Positions 31,384 through 33,464 of a stretch of DNA of 33,464 nt are shown here, piece after piece; within the stretch, counting starts at the first letter, position 1, and each line of letters opens with the position of its first letter. Source of the DNA: Clostridiales bacterium (GTDB taxonomy: Bacteria; Bacillota; Clostridia; Christensenellales; JAISNN01); the NCBI GenBank assembly GCA_031273825.1, contig JAISRB010000130.1, forward strand, positions 1-33,464. Direction: 5' to 3'. Below the pieces are notes generated by a model. That model had not been told where the DNA came from, did not search any database, and worked only from the letters and a program-made list of their open reading frames with translations. A program made the translations under genes and the position numbers.

Positions 31384-32319
31384 ATGAAAAAGATAATAAA
31401 AACAATTTTGATAGCGTTAATAGTCGTCGGCGTAGTGGTCGGCGGCTATTTTGCCGTTCCGACGGGTATCGAGGCGGCAAAATACGCCGATAGTATTACA
31501 AAAAGCGGCTTATTCAAAAATACTATGAGCGACAGATTGCCTCAAACGGCGATATACGGCGTCATGTATAAGCATTTTTATGACAACCAAAGCGGCAAAA
31601 CTCCCATGCTGCTTTTTGTCGGCTACGACGGCTTTCGCGCCGACGCGGCCGTCGCGAGCGTCAAGCTTGACGACAGCGGAATAGCCGACATCATCGGCGA
31701 CGGCGAAATTTATCTCGGCAAGGCCGGCAATATTTTGCCGTGGAAATATCAGCAAACGGTGACTGCGTCGGGCTGGACGAGCGAATTTACCGGCTTGTAT
31801 TCCGACAAGCACAAGGTCAGAGGCAACGGAATGACGATGAGCGGCGACGCCGAGACGATAATGCACAGGCTTGCGAGAGACGGCTTTTCGGCAAGCTTTT
31901 CCGCGTCGTGGCCTCACCACTTCGACACCGTATACAAAAACGAGCTTGAGGATTCCGTAAGCAACGGCTATCCGATAAGCTATTATGAGTGCGGCGACGA
32001 CGGGGCGACAAGACAGGCCATGCTCCTTAGCATAGCCGCGTCCGACAGGGCGGTATTCGGAATATTTGAGTACACCGACGCGGCCGGTCACAATTTTGAC
32101 TATGAGCTTGATTCGCCGGAATATTTCAAGGCCGTCGTTGACGCCGAAAGAGACGGCGCGGAGCTTGTCGCCGCCGTCAAAGCGCGTGAAAATTATGCGA
32201 ACGAGGATTGGCTGATAATCATCACGACCGACCACGGCGGTTATAACTCCGACCACGGCGGTTTTAACATAAAGGAGACGACAATATTTTTTGCCGTCAA
32301 CAAAAAGGGATTGTTTTGA
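31384..32319 (+). CDS. Membrane-anchored alkaline-phosphatase-superfamily hydrolase
   Basis: 311 residues. Residues about 5-27 are a hydrophobic anchor or signal (IIKTILIALIVVGVVVGGYF). The rest is an alkaline-phosphatase/nucleotide-pyrophosphatase-type fold. The metal-binding Asp is in FVGYDGFRADA (about residue 80). A probable nucleophile Ser or Thr lies in TASGWTSEFTGLYS. Further metal ligands are the Asp and His in YTDAAGHNFDY and the Asp and His in ITTDHGG near the C-terminus. Phosphodiesters, sulfates or phospho-lipids are all possible substrates. It should act outside the membrane. The protein is shorter than typical members of the family. It converges with the glycerophosphodiesterase gene, 19 bp apart, so both may act on phosphodiester lipids or polymers. 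That is an inference. Confidence 0.82.
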   Translation: MKKIIKTILIALIVVGVVVGGYFAVPTGIEAAKYADSITKSGLFKNTMSDRLPQTAIYGVMYKHFYDNQSGKTPMLLFVGYDGFRADAAVASVKLDDSGIADIIGDGEIYLGKAGNILPWKYQQTVTASGWTSEFTGLYSDKHKVRGNGMTMSGDAETIMHRLARDGFSASFSASWPHHFDTVYKNELEDSVSNGYPISYYECGDDGATRQAMLLSIAASDRAVFGIFEYTDAAGHNFDYELDSPEYFKAVVDAERDGAELVAAVKARENYANEDWLIIITTDHGGYNSDHGGFNIKETTIFFAVNKKGLF

Positions 32320-32338
32320 GAGCCGCTAAAGAGACAAG

Positions 32339-33136
32339 CTAAAGCCTTTCGTTCGGGTCAAAATCCTCAAAGATATAGTTGTCGCATTTAAATTCGGCGA
32401 CGGCCTTGTCGGCGTCGGCTTGACTTTTGACCGTCCACGTCAAAAGCTTTTTGCCCTCGGCTACCGCCGCGCCGACATATTTGTTCGGGAGGTTCTCAAA
32501 CCTATAGGCGATGAAATCGGGCTTGTTCATTTTTTTGAATCTAAGCGATTTGAGCGCGTAGAGTAGACCCTTTTCAAGACGCGAGCCTTCGATAAAGGCG
32601 GCGAGCTGTCCGCGATAAATATCGGGCGCGTGTTTTTTGAACCACGAGACGGAGTAGGGGTTAAACGATTGAACGGCAAAGTTTCCGCCGTAATTTTTTA
32701 GGAGCTTATAGGCGGCTTGCTCAAGCGCGCCGTTTAGCGACAGCGTTTTAAATTCGAGGAGCAGACCCGTCGAGCCGTTTATTTCGTCGAGAAGCTCGTC
32801 GAGAAGCGGAATGCCGTCGTCGCTTTCGCCGAGACGGAATTTTTTTAGCTCGGTCGAGGTCAGCTCGGTTATCTTGACGTCTTGGCCGCAGAGCCGCTTT
32901 AGCGTCAGGTCGTGAAAGGCGGCGATTGCGCCGTCCTTTAACAGATAAAGGTCGGTTTCGATGTTAAACGCGTTTTTTGCGGCGCGTTTAAAGGCGGGAA
33001 TTGAGTTTTCGTATATTCCGATTTTTGAATCGTGAAAGCCGCGGTGCGCGATAGGGCGCGAAAAGAGCCAATCGGCGCGTCTTTCTTTTTCTGCGGGCGC
33101 GTCCTGCGCCGCCGGTAATTCCGTTAAATCCGTCAT
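32339..33136 (-). CDS. Glycerophosphodiester phosphodiesterase
   Basis: 265 residues of the GDPD (PLC-like TIM barrel) family. The catalytic and metal residues are in place: H31 and R32 in IAHRGFHD, E60 and D62 in NIETDLYLLKDG, H75 and D76 in FHD, and the later LLLEFKT Glu/Lys. The C-terminus TWTVKSQADADKAV corresponds to the usual v-w-T-v-n region. It splits glycerophosphodiesters into glycerol-3-phosphate and an alcohol. No signal peptide is seen; a 20-residue charged N-terminus precedes the domain. GAGG precedes the ATG and a promoter lies at 33158-33186. Confidence 0.93.
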   Translation of the reverse strand: MTDLTELPAAQDAPAEKERRADWLFSRPIAHRGFHDSKIGIYENSIPAFKRAAKNAFNIETDLYLLKDGAIAAFHDLTLKRLCGQDVKITELTSTELKKFRLGESDDGIPLLDELLDEINGSTGLLLEFKTLSLNGALEQAAYKLLKNYGGNFAVQSFNPYSVSWFKKHAPDIYRGQLAAFIEGSRLEKGLLYALKSLRFKKMNKPDFIAYRFENLPNKYVGAAVAEGKKLLTWTVKSQADADKAVAEFKCDNYIFEDFDPNERL

Positions 33137-33157
33137 AAGTATATACCTCGTTATTTA

Positions 33158-33186
33158 AGTATAAAACTTTCCGTGTTGAAAGTCAA
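33158..33186 (-). promoter_or_regulatory. Promoter of the glycerophosphodiesterase gene
   Basis: TTGACT (33186-33181), 17 bp, TATACT (33163-33158) on the minus strand, 22 bp before the ATG. Confidence 0.75.
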
Positions 33187-33320
33187 TATTTTTTCCGGGG
33201 GAAATGCATAAAAATGCGTTTAGCGCGTTCCAAACGTGGGCGCGTTTTGCTATAAAAAGCAAGGCATGTTTTAGAAAAATAGTTTACGCCAAAACAGTCC
33301 GGCTTTAGCGGCGCAGATGT

Positions 33321-33464
33321 CTATCGAAATAAGAGCCGGCTCTCGACGCTCTTTGCCAAATTGTCCGCGCGGGTTTTCTCTGCGTCGCGCTCCCCCGTGA
33401 TTGAGGCTACGTCGGCTTTGTGCTTCTCGATGTCCGCGCCGTGCAAGTCCATTATCTTGTCGAT
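33321..33464 (-). CDS. C-terminal end of a probable phage scaffold (GP20-like) protein, partial
   Basis: A minus-strand frame enters from the right edge and stops at TAG (33323-33321). The 47 visible residues start IDKIMDLHGADIEKHKADVA and continue as a Lys/Glu-rich coiled coil. That pattern (I-M-x-L-H-G-x-D-I-E-K) is typical of phage minor structural GP20/scaffold proteins. The stop shortly after the coiled-coil start suggests truncation, so this may be a prophage relic. Only the neighbouring sequence can settle that. Confidence 0.5.
   Translation of the reverse strand: MDKIMDLHGADIEKHKADVASITGERDAEKTRADNLAKSVESRLLFR

Overview
The window looks like a chromosomal segment of an anaerobic bacterium, most likely an uncultured member of the Bacillota (Clostridia). 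The grounds are Shine-Dalgarno starts, near-consensus sigma-A promoters with 16-17 bp spacers, ferredoxin-linked enzymes and the families present. This is an inference, not a database match. Host genes are fairly GC-rich (GAC, GTC and GCG codons). The first 5.8 kb after the tRNA genes is strikingly AT-rich and looks horizontally acquired.

Layout. 1-400: the probable tail of a serine hydroxymethyltransferase gene, then a promoter and tRNA-Thr and tRNA-Tyr. 400-5,820: an integrated island with a serine-recombinase remnant, a frameshifted plasmid/CRESS-type Rep helicase remnant, and an intact Type IIS-like restriction-modification operon (XRE regulator, beta-class methyltransferase, D12-class methyltransferase, AlwI-family endonuclease). 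It ends in a terminator and a patch of palindromes and tandem repeats. 5,818-6,117: a consensus promoter, a 27-codon small gene and a 62-bp copy of MATE-gene sequence. 6,118-13,430 (minus strand): acetyltransferase, MATE transporter, APH-like kinase, EFR1-type ferredoxin protein, aldo/keto reductase, second acetyltransferase and AAA/DUF4143 ATPase. A ~207-bp direct repeat, carrying the 3' end of a lost CPBP protease gene plus a consensus promoter, lies upstream of two of these units. A seven-copy ~23-bp repeat array precedes the ATPase gene. 13,810-16,180 (minus): an SDR with a long repeat-built N-terminal extension, and an XRE-Fic gene with operator-like repeats. 16,252-22,546 (plus): an F-type ATP synthase operon. 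22,630-30,421 (plus): aconitase-family hydratase, paaK, iorA, iorB, a second paaK and a double-ACT protein. 30,446-32,319: an unrecognised protein and an alkaline-phosphatase-superfamily protein. 32,339-33,136 (minus): glycerophosphodiesterase. The window ends in the tail of a probable phage scaffold protein.

The most unusual observation is in the ATP synthase operon. There is no separate delta gene. Instead the C-terminal domain of delta, without its helical N-terminal domain, is fused to the N-terminus of alpha. The order is a, c, b, (deltaCTD-alpha), gamma, beta, epsilon. Because F1 contains three alpha subunits but normally one delta, this changes the expected design of the peripheral stalk.

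Taken together, the ior/paaK/ACT block suggests ferredoxin-dependent oxidation of aryl-pyruvates (from aromatic amino acids) to aryl-acetyl-CoA, with CoA-ligases working on the acids. It lies downstream of the ATP synthase on the same strand. The restriction-modification island and the broken rep, recombinase, CPBP and phage fragments show that this part of the chromosome is open to gene gain and decay.
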